Below, piece by piece: positions 25,201 through 36,500 of a stretch of 64,000 nucleotides of DNA. The notes beneath the pieces are model-generated. The model did no database searches and had not been told where the DNA came from. It worked only from the letters and a program-made list of their open reading frames with translations. This DNA comes from Turritopsis dohrnii (taxonomy: Eukaryota > Cnidaria > Hydrozoa > Anthoathecata > Oceaniidae). The translations under genes and the position numbers were made by a program. Within the stretch, counting starts at the first letter, position 1. Every line of letters starts with the position of its first letter. The stretch is taken from assembly GCA_027922465.2 (NCBI GenBank), contig BQMF02000136.1, positions 744,001 to 808,000 on the forward strand, read 5' to 3'.

Positions 25201-28200
25201 GTTGCAATGTATTTGCTTCGAACTCACGTCGCACACAAAAAAAGAAATAATTTCGCTCACAACTCAATCTACCATTTTGCGTGACAGACAGACAAACAAA
25301 CGGAGAATCGGCTATTAATATATAGACTAGCCGCCAAGGCGGCGTCGCTCGCCGCCCATGTCCACCTTCAGTATGCGTTGGATTCACGAAAAATAAAATT
25401 AAGGATTTACCAATAATAAGTGTGCCCATGTTGCAGAGCTCGAAAAACTGATCAAAAAAATGTATGGGATCCTTTTCCTATGGTCAAACATTTTGATGAC
25501 GTCACAGACCCGTCCCCCAAAACATTTGGCCTAAATTTGAGTTCACCGAAAATAAAATTAAGGAATTTGCAATGATAAGTGTGCCCATGTTGTAGAGCTC
25601 GAAAAACTGATCAAACAAATGTATGGGATCGTTTTCCTACGATCAACCGTTTCGGAGATATCGTCGATCAAAATTTTGATGACGTCATAGACCCGTCCCC
25701 CAAAAAAATTAGACCCAAATTTTTCGTCAATCTATCGCCTGTATCGCGGACCCCAAAAAACGTCAGTTATCCCTATTGGTTACCGAGATAATTTTCCCTA
25801 AACGTCGCATTCGATTAGGGTCTCAATACAACGGTTTCACACTGACGTCGCACAAAATAAAATAAAATAATCACTCTCACAACTCAATCTACCATTTTGC
25901 GTGACTTACAAACAAACAAACAAACGCACAAACAAACAAACAAACAAACAGAGAATCGGCTATTAATATATAGATGCTTGTTTTGGTTCAGCGTTTCAAG
26001 ATGGTAGTCAGTCATTGATACGTCGTTCTCACTTTCTACATAGGATGTATTTAGTGAAACATTGAGAAACGGGAGAACAGTATGAAGACATCGATCACAC
26101 ATTGTTTCGTACGGCACTCGAGAATTTGTAACCAAGTGATATTTATTTTGGCATACTGCATGAGAAACATCGAGGCATTGACTACATAATAGACGTTTTT
26201 GGTTGCATCTCACTACTTTAGAACAAGTACTGCATTTAGGAGCGACGAAACCAGGTCCTGGATTTACTTCAATATCACCATCAAGAATAAGATTAAACGT
26301 GGCACTGCAATTTGAATAATACAATACCCGTGATTTCCCTCTTTTAAGATGTCTCGCTTGGGTATTCTTTGGTAACGACGGTAATGAAGTATCATAATGT
26401 ACTTGTTGAACACTGGAACTAATTACGAATGTTGCTAATATTAATGTGTAAAATAGAATTTTTCTCATATCACCTGGTTTCTATTAGATGGAATGTAAGA
26501 AGCTAGTGTAGAAAATTCTCCCGCAATCAATTTTCAGAGCAACGACTTATTTTGTAAATTCCTTCCAAATTATGAATTAATCCACAAAATGTCTTCTTGG
26601 TTATCATGTGTCAATAACAAAGTAAATCTGTGTTAAAATCTGTAATAAATATGAGTAAAATCTTGGTTTATCGTAACTTTATCAATAACTTTTATCAACA
26701 ATCAACAAACACGTCCGTCCGTGCTCCGTAATGTAATGTAATCAATTGCGACAAGTTGCGACATTTACTGTTGATTTTTAATTTTTTTGCGACATTTACT
26801 GTTGCGACACTTACTAGCGATTTTGCGACACTTACTGTTGAATTGCGACACTTACTGGCAATTTTGCGACATTTACTGGCGTTTGCGACATTTACTGGCG
26901 ATTGCGACATTTACTGGCAGTACAACATTAACAAAATGAAAGTAACGAAAACTTACAGGTAATTGATGGTTGAGGTAGATGAGACAGCATCGCCGTTTTC
27001 TGCCAGTATTGACATATGTGATGTGCCGAAGTCGTCTTTTCCCCAGGCACCTCCATAATAAGAGACATTATGTGTTGTATTCAGAGAGATCTTATTGTCG
27101 CGAATTAATTTACCATATGATGTATTTGTTGCTATGCTATAAACCTGAAAGCAGTACAATTTTACTGATAAGAGAACTTTCATTTTCTTCATACAGAATT
27201 TTATTCCCAACGAATAAAAGCCTGCAAGAGGAAAGTGGATAATATGTATTCCTTACTTTTGTTATGTTAGAGGCAGATCCAAAATTTGGATCAGCGAGAA
27301 AGCCTCGTTGTGCATAGCTAAACTTCATTGACTCGACAAGTTTCTGATAAAATACCACTGCATCATCAAGATTTGATAAATCCGTTTTTGAGAAGTCATA
27401 ACCTAAAGGTGTGTTTAATACAACATTTAATATCCTTTCATATTAAAGTCATTTAAAGTTACTTCATTATTTATTTCATTCATTATTTATTTCATTCATT
27501 TATTATTTATTTCATTTAGGGCCCCCATTGATAGCAGCTTTTACGCTGAAGGGGCTACCCTGGTGAAATATGTTTTTAAATAATAAAAAAAACAAACCAT
27601 TCTATCTGTATATCTTATGTTTATCCCAAATATTCAGCAATGAAATGCAACCTACAGTTGTCATGGGAACAATTGAGCATCATGTTAATGCCTTCTTTAT
27701 TAAACTTACCAGACATGATGTTGTATATCATCGCTAATATGGCTCCACTTCCCGGAGCACTCATTGTGTTCAGTGTGCTTAAATCTGCCATTTTAAGCGT
27801 GACCACGTCTCGTTTTTTAACTTCATAACTTCTTAAGTCTTCCAGAGATATATTCCCTATAGTTTAATGGAGATTTTTAAAGAAATCAGTTTGAACATGA
27901 TTTGGAAATATTCGTTTACAGGATCTACATACCAGATGCATTTTTAATGTCCTGCACTATCAACGTTGCTAGGCTACCATTGTAGAAACTGAGCGGATCG
28001 TCTCGTATCGTCTCCAATGTTGTTGCTAACTCAGCATTTTTAAATGTATCTCCTTTGGTAAGAAATGTCCCGTCGGCTTTAGTTAAAAGCTTTCTAAACA
28101 ATTACAACAAGAGCGTTAACAGGCATAAGGATTTCCGCATTTTTCGTTCATGCTTTGTACTTAAATAATACCCACTTGATGTAATTCAAAACATGAAAAC

Positions 28201-29248
28201 ATTAAAACATTATTATAACACTTTCAAATGTTCTGGAAATTTTGATAATTCATCTCATTTGTTCTGGAAATTTTGATAATTCATCGCATTTGACAGTAAG
28301 TCAACTGATTATGGCAAAATCTCAAATTACGATCATCGCGTAGAAGTGTTTACTGAACATAATCCTTGTGTTGACCACTGTGGAGAAGAGAAAACTACTT
28401 ACCAACATTGAAACAACTTACTTTAAACCAGGCGACAAATGGTCTTTAGTTTTAGCGCGTTTTATTGCCGTATCGACTGGTATTGTTACCGGGAATCCAT
28501 CCCTAGCTAGTTTGATGGACGGTTCGACTAGTTTTCTCCAAGGTAGTTTCCCATGGTTTCTATGAATTTCCCATAATCCTTTTACTTGCCCAGGAACTCC
28601 GCTTGCAAGACCACCTGTATATCAGTAGAGTATCAGTAGACCACCTGTATATCAGTAGAGTATCAGTAGACCACCTGTATATCAGTAGAGTATCAGTAGA
28701 CCACCTGTATATCAGTAGAGCAACAACTTTAATATTGTATATGTGTTTGTGTAATCAAAAAGAAGGAATGACCAACACGTCGTTCTTACAAACGACGGTA
28801 ACACCAGCCAACATGTCGTTCTTACAAACGACGGTAACACCAGCCAATTGTTGGCAAATAAACTCAACAGAGACCATGTTGGAAAATCACAAAAAGTTGA
28901 AATCTTACCATATACGGACAGTTTGGAATTGTTTACAAACATTTTTTCATGTGATGACGATGGTGCTGTTTCTCTAAAGTCATAAATAGTGAACGTTTTG
29001 TTTTCTCTGTTGTAGTACACAAGAAATGAACCTCCGCCCACACCACATGAATGAGGATTGGCCACACCTGAAATAAACAATAATATCAACTTTATTTGAT
29101 GGATTGCAAAATGTGTGGTCCAACCTGAAACCTGTAAACCTGAAAGATCTGATTCTGTCTTTTTTCAGATTATGTGTCAATCAATCGGATCGTGGTATGG
29201 TATTGCTTTTTTGTTTTTTGTTTTTTTTGTTTTTTTTTGTTTTTTTTG

Positions 29249-29280
<32 letters not shown>

Positions 29281-30402
29281 AAGGGGACATAATAGATAAT
29301 AGGGACATAACATAATAGAGGGGAGCGCTTAAAAGAGGGGGGTGCTTATTAAATTGTTCTGAAAATCCATACAACAAAATCATTTGCTATTGATAAGTAC
29401 ATCAACGAAATTATTTCTTGATTATATCACGATCTCGATTTGTCCACGGTTAAATCCATTGAACAATCAATTTAGTGCATTTCCGGATTTTGTTTTTGTA
29501 GTATTAATCTATTAGTAATTAATTCATTATCAGGCCGAAATTGGACTAGGCCACTAGCCTATCCATTCCGTGCTAATAGAAAATCCCAAAATCCCGATTT
29601 TTCGATTAAAATTTGTTATTTTCTTATTTAAAAATTCTTATTTAAATTTGTTATTTTCTTATAACCATCCGGGCGGTTATTAGAGGTGGGCGCTTAAAAG
29701 ACGAAATACGGTACTACGAATGGAAGCAGCCTCGTTTCCATGTTTTTTTATCTGAAGTCAAATGTGTTGTTTCTTCTCTACCTTATTTGATTCTTTTCTT
29801 TTTTTTATGGATATATTTCCATGCAGGCATCCATCAAAATGGTGCTTCTTACTATAGAGAAAGCATATGAAGACGGCGACGTACAAGATATTCATCTTTC
29901 ATGTATCTCAAAACAGCAGAAATTGTACACTTGGGTTAAGAAGTTTTGTTTATAATGTTTAGGTAGTTTGTTTCTTGAACTTAGAGAGACAGAATCATGA
30001 AGGAACCAAGGAAAATTTATTCGAAGTACTGCTATTATCACGTCTTCGTTTTCAATACGATATTCGAAATATGATGGAGATGATGTGATGGAGATAATAT
30101 AATGGAAGTTATATAAAGAAAAGTCACAAATGGAACAACAACTACCTGTACAAAACATGGCTGCAACAGCTGCATCAATAGCACTACCATTCTCTTTTAA
30201 TATTTTTGCGCCGATTCTTGAGCAAGTTTCGGCATCCGTTGCGATAGCCGCCTTCTTGTACCTTTCTGCTTTTCCATTTCCTGTAATCGGTGACGTCGAT
30301 TTGTTGGAAGTTTTTCTCGTTGAAAATACGACAGCAAGTGCTATAGCGATGACAAGAAGTATACCAACCAACGTACCGTAGATGCACTTTCTTTGGGCGA
30401 CC
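16298..30402 (-). CDS. Gamma-glutamyltransferase (type II membrane glutathione hydrolase)
   Basis: The enzyme cleaves or transfers the gamma-glutamyl group of extracellular glutathione. Nine coding exons with GT/AG borders and consistent phase: 30402-30146, 29067-28909, 28614-28422, 28093-27933, 27856-27710, 27402-27257, 27144-26957, 17025-16785, 16564-16298 (about 585 residues; usual length about 570). Visible: an N-terminal signal-anchor helix (VGILLVIAIALAVVF), CGVGGG, the glutamate-binding RETAP, DDFGTSHMSI with the autoprocessing threonine, STINYL then FGS across an intron, NNQMDDFS, PLSSM, GASGGSRI and the C-terminal SDPRK...GY. All key catalytic and binding motifs are present. The first exon of this model has no ATG, so a 5' exon is missing. 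The 26956-17026 intron is about 9.9 kb and packed with nested transposons. Confidence 0.9.
17670..18038 (-). repeat. 3' UTR and (ATT)n tail of the nested LINE
   Basis: After the LINE stop codon the minus strand runs through an AT-rich UTR and ends GAAGAGCCATTGTAAAATAT... followed by a run of ATT triplets (plus-strand 17670-17697). Simple-repeat tails of this kind are typical of CR1/L2-like elements. A similar 3' end occurs at 45341-45415. Confidence 0.65.
18039..20871 (-). CDS. 2A-type LINE, C-terminal part: APE endonuclease and reverse transcriptase
   Basis: An open frame of 943 codons plus stop encodes the endonuclease (SHLNTQSL, TLSETWL, GGGVAAYV, GVFYQPN, ITGDMNINLL, ISDHDAIY) and then the reverse transcriptase. 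The RT boxes are PDQYRPVSVLPILSK, SGFRKHHSTTTLL, LDYSKAFDTVDF, GVPQGSVLGPILF and CQFADDTS, with the catalytic FADD intact. A C-terminal region follows (LLGVHFDEHLAWDTH, SRLDYCNVVF). This is a CR1/L2-like non-LTR protein. The frame has no true start: it begins mid-protein where a Helitron array is inserted. The N-terminal part lies at 25975-26468 and the two parts join in phase. The in-frame TTG inside the Helitron end is not a credible start. Confidence 0.9.
21154..22076. mobile_element. MITE with AAGGCCGGTTTCCA termini inside a Helitron unit
   Basis: The left terminus AAGGCCGGTTTCCATACAGC and its inverted copy (…GGAAACCGGCCTT) bound about 920 bases that are absent from the sibling Helitron units. 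There the same place reads continuously TTTTGTTTTAAAAAAGTTACG. The flanks are TAAA and TTAA, suggesting a TTAA-like target. The interior repeats GAGCnnAAAA-type motifs near both ends and has no transposase. The termini resemble those of the elements at 42938 and 36617. Confidence 0.7.
23054..24800 (+). mobile_element. Helitron-like dimer in opposite orientation, nested in a Helitron unit
   Basis: Two plus-strand units (23054-23899 and 23900-24800) are joined CTAG|TC. They lie between A (23053) and T (24801) of the sequence GCTAATTGAA|TAAATAGAAT, which is continuous in sibling units (TGAATAAATAG). This is an exact A|T insertion of a two-copy concatemer into a related element. Confidence 0.85.
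25975..26468 (-). CDS. 2A-type LINE, N-terminal part: signal-like peptide, 2A motif, PHD-like zinc finger
   Basis: From ATG 26468: residues 1-20 are a hydrophobic signal-like segment (ILFYTLILATFVISSSV). Residues 64-72 are GDIEVNPGP (plus-strand 26253-26279), a canonical 2A ribosome-skipping motif preceded by a Leu/Ile-rich stretch. A cysteine/histidine array follows (CSTC, CSQC, H, C, CDRC), like a PHD/RING-type finger. 2A sequences at the N-terminus of non-LTR ORFs are known from sea urchins and other invertebrates; some double as signal peptides. The coding sequence is cut at 25975 by the Helitron array and resumes in phase at 20871. The same layout is seen in the copy at 62828-64000. Confidence 0.85.
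28609..28720. repeat. 30-bp tandem repeat duplicating a splice acceptor
   Basis: About four copies of a 30-base unit (ACCACCTGTATATCAGTAG...) start at the beginning of the exon ending at 28614 and run into the intron. On the gene's strand each copy carries TATACAG|GTGG, the splice acceptor itself. Confidence 0.85.
28768..28848. repeat. Two-copy direct repeat of about 37 bp in an intron
   Basis: The unit GTCGTTCTTACAAACGACGG plus flanks occurs twice in tandem. Each copy has a small hairpin (GTCGTT...AACGAC). It lies in the intron of the gamma-glutamyltransferase gene between 28614 and 28909. Confidence 0.7.
29252..29280 (+). repeat. Homopolymer G run next to T-rich tract
   Basis: Twenty-nine consecutive G follow a T/G-rich stretch in an intron of the gamma-glutamyltransferase gene. 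It could form G-quadruplex structures, and its length may be assembly-sensitive. Confidence 0.9.
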
Positions 30403-30815
30403 CTTTAAATCGTGGTTACAGATTAAAATGATGGTTCAAAGTTACATTAAACCTTCAATGTTAAAAGTAGTTCTTAAGATTTTATTAACTTAAGACAACC
30501 TGTAAACAAAGTTGGAATGTCTAAAGAATGAGTTCTTTGGAAAGAAAAAGAAAGCAAAAAATTATACAAAAAAAGTCCCCTTACATGATTATTAGTAAGA
30601 AATCGAAACTTGAATATCATTACAACTTGAATATCATTACAACTTGTCCAACTTGTTGATTTTCTTTTGTTGATATTAGTACAAACAGAAAGGGTATTTA
30701 CTTTTGTGTAAACAACACAGTAGAAAAGATCTCGAATAACTTCAGAATCGCATAATAACCGGAGATCTATGCCTGAAGATAATTGCAGATCTCTTAAGAT
30801 TTAATTTCAAGCCAC

Positions 30816-30959
30816 GGATATTCTTGACACGATATTCTTAACACGATATTCTTGACACGATATTCTTGACACGATATTCTTGACACGATATTCTTGACAC
30901 GATATTCTTGACCACGATATTCTTGACCACGATATTCTTGACCACTTTATTCTTGACCT
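30816..30959. repeat. Minisatellite, 14-15 bp unit ATTCTTGACACGAT
   Basis: About ten near-identical head-to-tail copies; the last few have an extra C (GACCACGAT). Confidence 0.85.
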
Positions 30960-31105
30960 TTGAAAGTAATCTTTGTCTGATCATTACTTTGATCAATGAT
31001 TTCTTAGCGTAGAGAATCTGGTAATTAGTAAAGATTCCCATGCTTCCGTCACCTATCTCTCAAACCAGAGAAATTAAAACATTTAAAGAACACCAAATAA
31101 ATTTG

Positions 31106-31285
31106 ATTGCAGAGTGAAGCGCAGAAAGCAAAGCGAGACAGCACTGTTTTGACAAGATCAAATATGGTCGAAATGTACCAACAGAAACATGCAGCAGAAG
31201 TTAATCGACGAAAACTCCTACCAGGCCACATAAAAAATCATTTTCTAGCTGATTCGATGCCTAACTACCTTTACCCACCCTCAGG
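31106..31285 (+). CDS. Possible isolated exon of unknown protein
   Basis: After a plausible acceptor (TTTGATTGCAG) the plus strand is open and protein-like: polar and charged, with segments such as NMVEMYQQKHAAEVNRR and NHFLADSMPNYLYPP. The composition looks like real protein sequence rather than random AT-rich frame. It runs into a GC-rich palindromic repeat at about 31285 with no clear donor. No family was recognised. It may be an exon of an overlapping gene or a captured, decayed exon. Confidence 0.25.
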
Positions 31286-31495
31286 GGTTGTTTATATAAA
31301 GCGAGCTGGCCCGGTTAAACGGGCTGGCTTGCTTAGCGGAGATCTCGCTTATATTAGGAAATGCATGTTTTTATTCGAATATGTTTATATGAAAAGCGAG
31401 CCAGCCCGCCTAACCGAGATCTCGGTTCAGTGGCATGAAGATTCTCCATATAAACATCTACAAACGGGCTAGCCCAGCTGAACGGCTAATTTCAC
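31285..31495. repeat. Imperfect palindromic repeat
   Basis: GTTTATATAAAGCGAGCTGG near the left and inverted related motifs (GGGCTAGCCCAGCTGAAC, CATATAAAC) near the right, with internal AAGCGAGCCAGCCCG, suggest a small MITE. The ends were not resolved. Confidence 0.35.
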
Positions 31496-32042
31496 ATCAT
31501 GCGCATACTAACTTGAAAAATATTTTTGCTTATCTGTTCAGTCATTATAATTAAATAAGTCAAGAGCTTATCATGCCATGAACAATCGAGTTTATTTTGG
31601 CTACGTTTCGACAGCAGGCTGTTATTCTGTCATTCCACACTAACGAGTACTTTCACTTTCAAAACTCATAAATATTCGTATCACTATTAAAGTTTGGGTC
31701 TGTTACAAAAGTATTAGCATTTTGTCCATCCGACACGATAAACTGTTTGTTTCAATATTTTTGACTATTTACTATAATAGTGACTATATTTTTTCAGTAT
31801 TTCATCCTTATAGAAATCATGTTTTGGAATTTTGTATATTCTATTCTATTATACTTTCGAAAAACGTTTGCTTGATATCGTATCATAAACTTGCTGTTTT
31901 TTATGTAGCCCTTCAAGTATAGATTTGTCTGTCCGACATAAAACAAGTACTTTTGTAACAGACCCGTTTGAACATTAGCATCAATACACCACTATTCAAG
32001 ACAAGAAATCAAATAATGAATTCAAAACAATCTTTAACTTAC

Positions 32043-32136
32043 ATGGTTTGAAGCAGCTCATAACAGCAGCCACAAGAATAACGAAAGACACAAAAAAACG
32101 ACGATTGCGACGAGAAACAACAATATATCGTTGCAT
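32043..32136 (-). CDS. Candidate upstream coding exon, gene assignment uncertain
   Basis: An ATG at 32136 opens 31 codons with a basic start (RRNRRFF) and a hydrophobic helix (VSFVILVAAVMSCF), and ends at a good donor (CAT|GTAAGT). By position it could be the first exon of the gamma-glutamyltransferase gene. Its phase (one base left over) does not match the next exon, which needs two, and that exon already has a membrane anchor. An intermediate exon or a different transcript would be required. Confidence 0.3.
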
Positions 32137-33571
32137 CTTCCCGCCCTGAGAACTGAGTACGGAAAGCGGTCTTGTGGGTTTATGGCTGCAAAGATTTACA
32201 CAATGAACTTCCTATGTCTATTAGAAAATGAAAAGTCATTTTCTAAATTTTCAATGTTATTAAAAGAGGACCTCATATAACTAATATTTTTGCAATTTTT
32301 GTATTATGTGTCTGATGTTGTGATGTGTCGAGTTTTTGATTGTTTTTTATCATTTTTTATCATTTTAAATGCACATAAACCTATTTTTTATAGGGATCAG
32401 GTAAATTTGTCTCAGTCTGAGTTGTGCTTAAAGATTTTGAGAATGGAGCCTTAATCCATGCTTATAAACATGCTTATAAACATGCTTAGTCTATCCACAC
32501 CTAATAACCATAAATATTGAGTTTCAGCCTTATTTTATGCTTGTTATTACTTTTCAAGCAAACCACCATTGCAATGTCTTGAATCTTACACTGTTTATGT
32601 CACAGCAAAACCAAACCCTTTGCTATGGAGAGGTTTTATATCCCAATTTTTTGATCATTGTTTATACTTACACAATTTTTTCAGGGTCAAAGGTATGCTT
32701 AGTATATGCTTAAATTTTGGCAATTATCAGCCTAATTATGCTTATATCCGTTATGCTAAAAAAAGAAAATGGTGTAATCCGACACATTTCTGCATGATGT
32801 AAGGAGACTACTAATTTCCAATGTTTTAGTGTCTTTTTACATTATACATTAATTATAGTAACTGAATCTTGGTTGCTATCTCTAGGTTCATTTACATGAA
32901 GATTTTTTGGCAAGATTTGGAAGATGCCTGTCATGCATTTCTCGTTGTTTCAACTTCATTTTTAAAAGTAACTCTACTGAAGAAATGAGATCCGAATGAA
33001 CTATCGAGTCCGAGTGTGTAACGCATCGACAGAAAAATCCATCAGTTTATTTACAACTGATGACCGACGTTTATATTATATTTTATTTTTCTTTCCTGTT
33101 CAATGTTGTTCTGTTTTCATGCACTGTGATTCGGTTTTTTGCTGTGCATTTTCAATACAAAGAACGTTTGTTGATATTTCTGTTAGCTATACGCCTTTCT
33201 GTGTGTGAAGAATTTTTTTGGTTATTATTGTTATTATTGTTACTATTATTCATGAATGATTACATAGAAAACAAACGGAAAGAATTGTTCTTCGTGGTGG
33301 AACAAAAGACTTATATACATCAAGCAAAACATTGCAAAAAAAACATAAATAACCTTGCGAAATCAAGACAAATGTTTGCATATCTGACCTCGATCCTCGT
33401 GACTAACAAAATTACCACAAACGCTTGTGAAATAAATCACTTATCAATGTAAAAGTGAGCACAGAGAGAAATATTACTTTTTAGGGCTTTTCTGGGCGCT
33501 ATAATTAGACGGGCGGATATAAGCACAAAAAAAACCCAACTAACTTGATCACGTTTTTCTATATATTAAAA

Positions 33572-36500
33572 ATGGCGGACGAAAGCTCTGAGAGCAGTGA
33601 TAACGAAGCAGGACCTACCCCAACTAAAGTTCCTAGAGTTGCTAAAGCTAAAGATCAAACAAAAAGGTTGATAATAATATTGGAAAGAGCTTCACTAGAA
33701 ACTGTGAAGGTTAGCAATTTTTATTTCTATAGGCACACAAGAATAAACTGGAGGAGGAGGAAGAAATTGGGTGCTCTCAGGTCATGAGAAATATTTGTTG
33801 AATTAGTATAAACTTTTTTCTCTGACCGGGAATTTTCTACTGCTGAAAATATAGACAGATGAATCCACTTGTGTTATTACTATAAGCATAATCAATAGTC
33901 CATATTTCAGAGGGGTTACACTACTGTAAAAAACGGAGTGACTTCGATATCATCAATTTTGTCACTATATATCTTAAAATAACTTCTTCAGACATGCTTG
34001 ATCGTTACTACCAAAATGTCAGATTACCTAATCTTGTAGATCTACAGAAATAATCTGATCAACCGTGAGTTGAGGCGAGATTCAACTCTGTGGGACGAGA
34101 TTCAACAGCACCATTATCAAGACCACAACATTCAACAAAATAATTCGAAATTTCAAAACAACAACATCGCATATCTGAACCAAGACGTAATCTATACTAC
34201 ACTCCAAAATAATTTTTTTTTTACATTAACAATAGCCGAATGTAAATTGCCTTTGAGCTCTTCAAATCCCAAAACGAGTTAAAAGACTTCGTACAGCCGC
34301 GCATGTTTATTTTTAAAATACCAATTAGGATTTCTCAAAGATGGTTTCCACGAGGTGATGTCCACCCTCCGCCCAGCCACCTTTTCGCTCTTTCAAGCGT
34401 GTTTACCTTATCATACTAATGCACGGGTCGTATTTTGGGGTGCGTGGGCGGAAGCTATGTAGTGAAACCAACTGAAGGAGATGATTGATCACTGTGCAAA
34501 ATTTATTTCTCAAAAAAAGTTTTCACTAAGCAATATCATCCCCTAAAACACCTTTCCGTCCAACCCGGCGCACGCAAAGCTTACCGATGGGGTCTAATGG
34601 TGCCTGTGTCGTCGTGAGCTGAGATGTAAAGAGCGTAATGATAGAGAGAATTGATGACTGTGCAATTACTGTGTAAAGGGTTTTGTGCAAAGATTTAAAA
34701 GTGCACATCCTAATAGGCTCAACTTGCTCAACCGATTTGCAATGTAGAAACCAGGCAACTAAAACAACATTCCCATTGGACAACGTGTTTTGTTCAGCGC
34801 AGTTATTTTGATGTCAAAACATTTGAAGCCAATACATAATGAGAATAGCTTAAATGGATCATGACATTTTAATAGCCAGAGTCTTTCGAAATGGTAATCA
34901 TACATGTTTTGATTGCTTTAAATCTTTTTTGTGTTGTATAACTTGGTTTAGTTTTTAAAATGTATATAATGTATTTAAATTATTGACCAGATGCAGCTTG
35001 ATTTTGGCATGTTGAATCTCGCCCCACAGAGTTGAATCTCGCCCCAACTCATGGTATCAATTGGGTGACTTCATCAATTTATCAGTTAGTGCCAAATTAT
35101 TTATGATTACTAGTAACCCGGGTAAAATTTTTTACCAAGATTAACTTCGAAAAGGATGTGTCAAATTTTGCGTTCCTCTGTGACAAAAATTGTAACTACT
35201 GTACAGAAACGGAAAGTGTATTCATGTTGTATAGCTTGAAAAACTGATCAAAAAAATGTATGGGATCGTTTCACTACAATTAACTGTTACAGAGATATCG
35301 TTGTTCAAAGATTTTGGTAACGTCATAGCTGCAGTACCAAATAAAATTTAGGCCCAAATTTTGCGTCAACTCTTCACCTGTATCACGGATCCCAAAAAAC
35401 GTCAGTTATCCCTATTGGTTCTTGAGATATTTACCCTAAAATGCCACGTTCGATTGGGGATGCATTGCAATGGTTCCCCGTGATCATAAAAAAAACTGAT
35501 GTCAAATGCCTCGTGCTTTTGGAATAATGGTGAAGAAAGTCTCTCGCCTCTACGTGGTTTTAAGCGCTCCTATGAAGAAGTTGACCGTTAAAACAACAAA
35601 ATCTATCACTCTCTAAATAAAAAGTAGGTTGCACAATCACGGATTATTATAGTAAGATAGTTGACAATGTTTTTAAAACGCTATTATTATAATGGTAAAT
35701 ACTAAACTTGGTAAATCCTAAACCAAGTTGAATTTTAAAACGAAATTGGTACAAAAAAGCTCATTGTTAGAAGGGATTTTTGTGGAATGATGGAAGTATA
35801 AGGTTAGGTTATATATACACAAAGGAAGCGTTTATGCTTCTAAACATCTGCTTTTACTTGCGTAATTTTGAGACTTGCGTATTTGAGACTTGACCTTTGT
35901 GAATTTCTTCTGTGAAGTCATTTAAACAGCCCATGAGAAACGATAATTCTTGCAGTAGTTCTTGCGGAGATTTATATAATTAATTGCCAATATTAAGCAC
36001 TTGATTTTTCGTGTTTAACAAACATTAAAATTGAAAAATATTATTGACAAAGCAACAAGGCAAAGAAAAACAGAAAATGGCAGTCACGAACAGAACTTTT
36101 TTTTAGACATACAATTTTCTTTAAATTCAGCCTCTCTATGTATGTACTTCACGTATGAACTAAAACCATTCCAGCTAGACTTTAGTGTGAGTGGTTAAAG
36201 TGTGATGTTTTTCGTCGTTAATTTTTGAAGAAATGAATCGTATATAACTCTTGAAGATGATTCTGATGACATTTCACAACAGGAGTCTTGATAAAAATGT
36301 GAAAGAATGTGAAAAATGCACTTTAATTCAGAATTAACAGTTTAATTAACAGTTTATTTTTACTGATTGAGGCAACACTGCTGTTTGAAGTTACTCCGTT
36401 TTACAGTACTGCTGTTATCCTTTTCCAATTATTTTGTTTAATGTTTGTGTTTAGTTTTTTGGGGAAAGATTACAGTTTGGCCAACAGATATCATGAATAC

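Larger units (their letters stand above)
20872..25974 (-). mobile_element. Helitron-like tandem array inserted in a LINE
   Basis: The ends and joints match the 6796-11272 array. Three minus-strand units: 20872-22725 (contains a MITE), 22726-25326 (interrupted by an inverted dimer at 23054-24800), and 25327-25974 (short unit with the alternative core). Host bases on the minus strand are A before TC and T after CTAG. Excision between that A and T recreates an uninterrupted LINE codon (CAT), so no target duplication was made. This is the best evidence in the window for the exact element ends. No replication-helicase gene is present. Confidence 0.85.
17174..26924. mobile_element. Large TIR DNA element with repeated subterminal motif, hosting a LINE
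   Basis: The left end TGTACTGCCAGTAAATGTCG (17174) and the right end (…GGCAGTACA, 26924) are inverted copies. Each continues for over 100 bases as an array of about 20-base motifs (GCCAGTAAATGTCGCAAAAT). They are flanked by a perfect 5-bp direct repeat ACATT (17169-17173 and 26925-26929). I read this as a cut-and-paste transposon or large MITE with long repetitive termini, whose interior was later invaded by a LINE. No transposase frame is left in the non-LINE interior (about 17.3-17.67 kb and 26.47-26.75 kb), so it is non-autonomous. The superfamily is not clear; a 5-bp duplication is known for Transib, but the termini do not look like it. Confidence 0.65.

Noticed and set aside
28603..28977. 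Plus-strand frame with four DHLYISRVSV repeats
   Set aside because: It is a translation of the 30-bp tandem repeat and lies antisense to the gamma-glutamyltransferase exons.
29104..29383. Gly-rich or Pro-rich short frames
   Set aside because: They are produced by the homopolymer G run.
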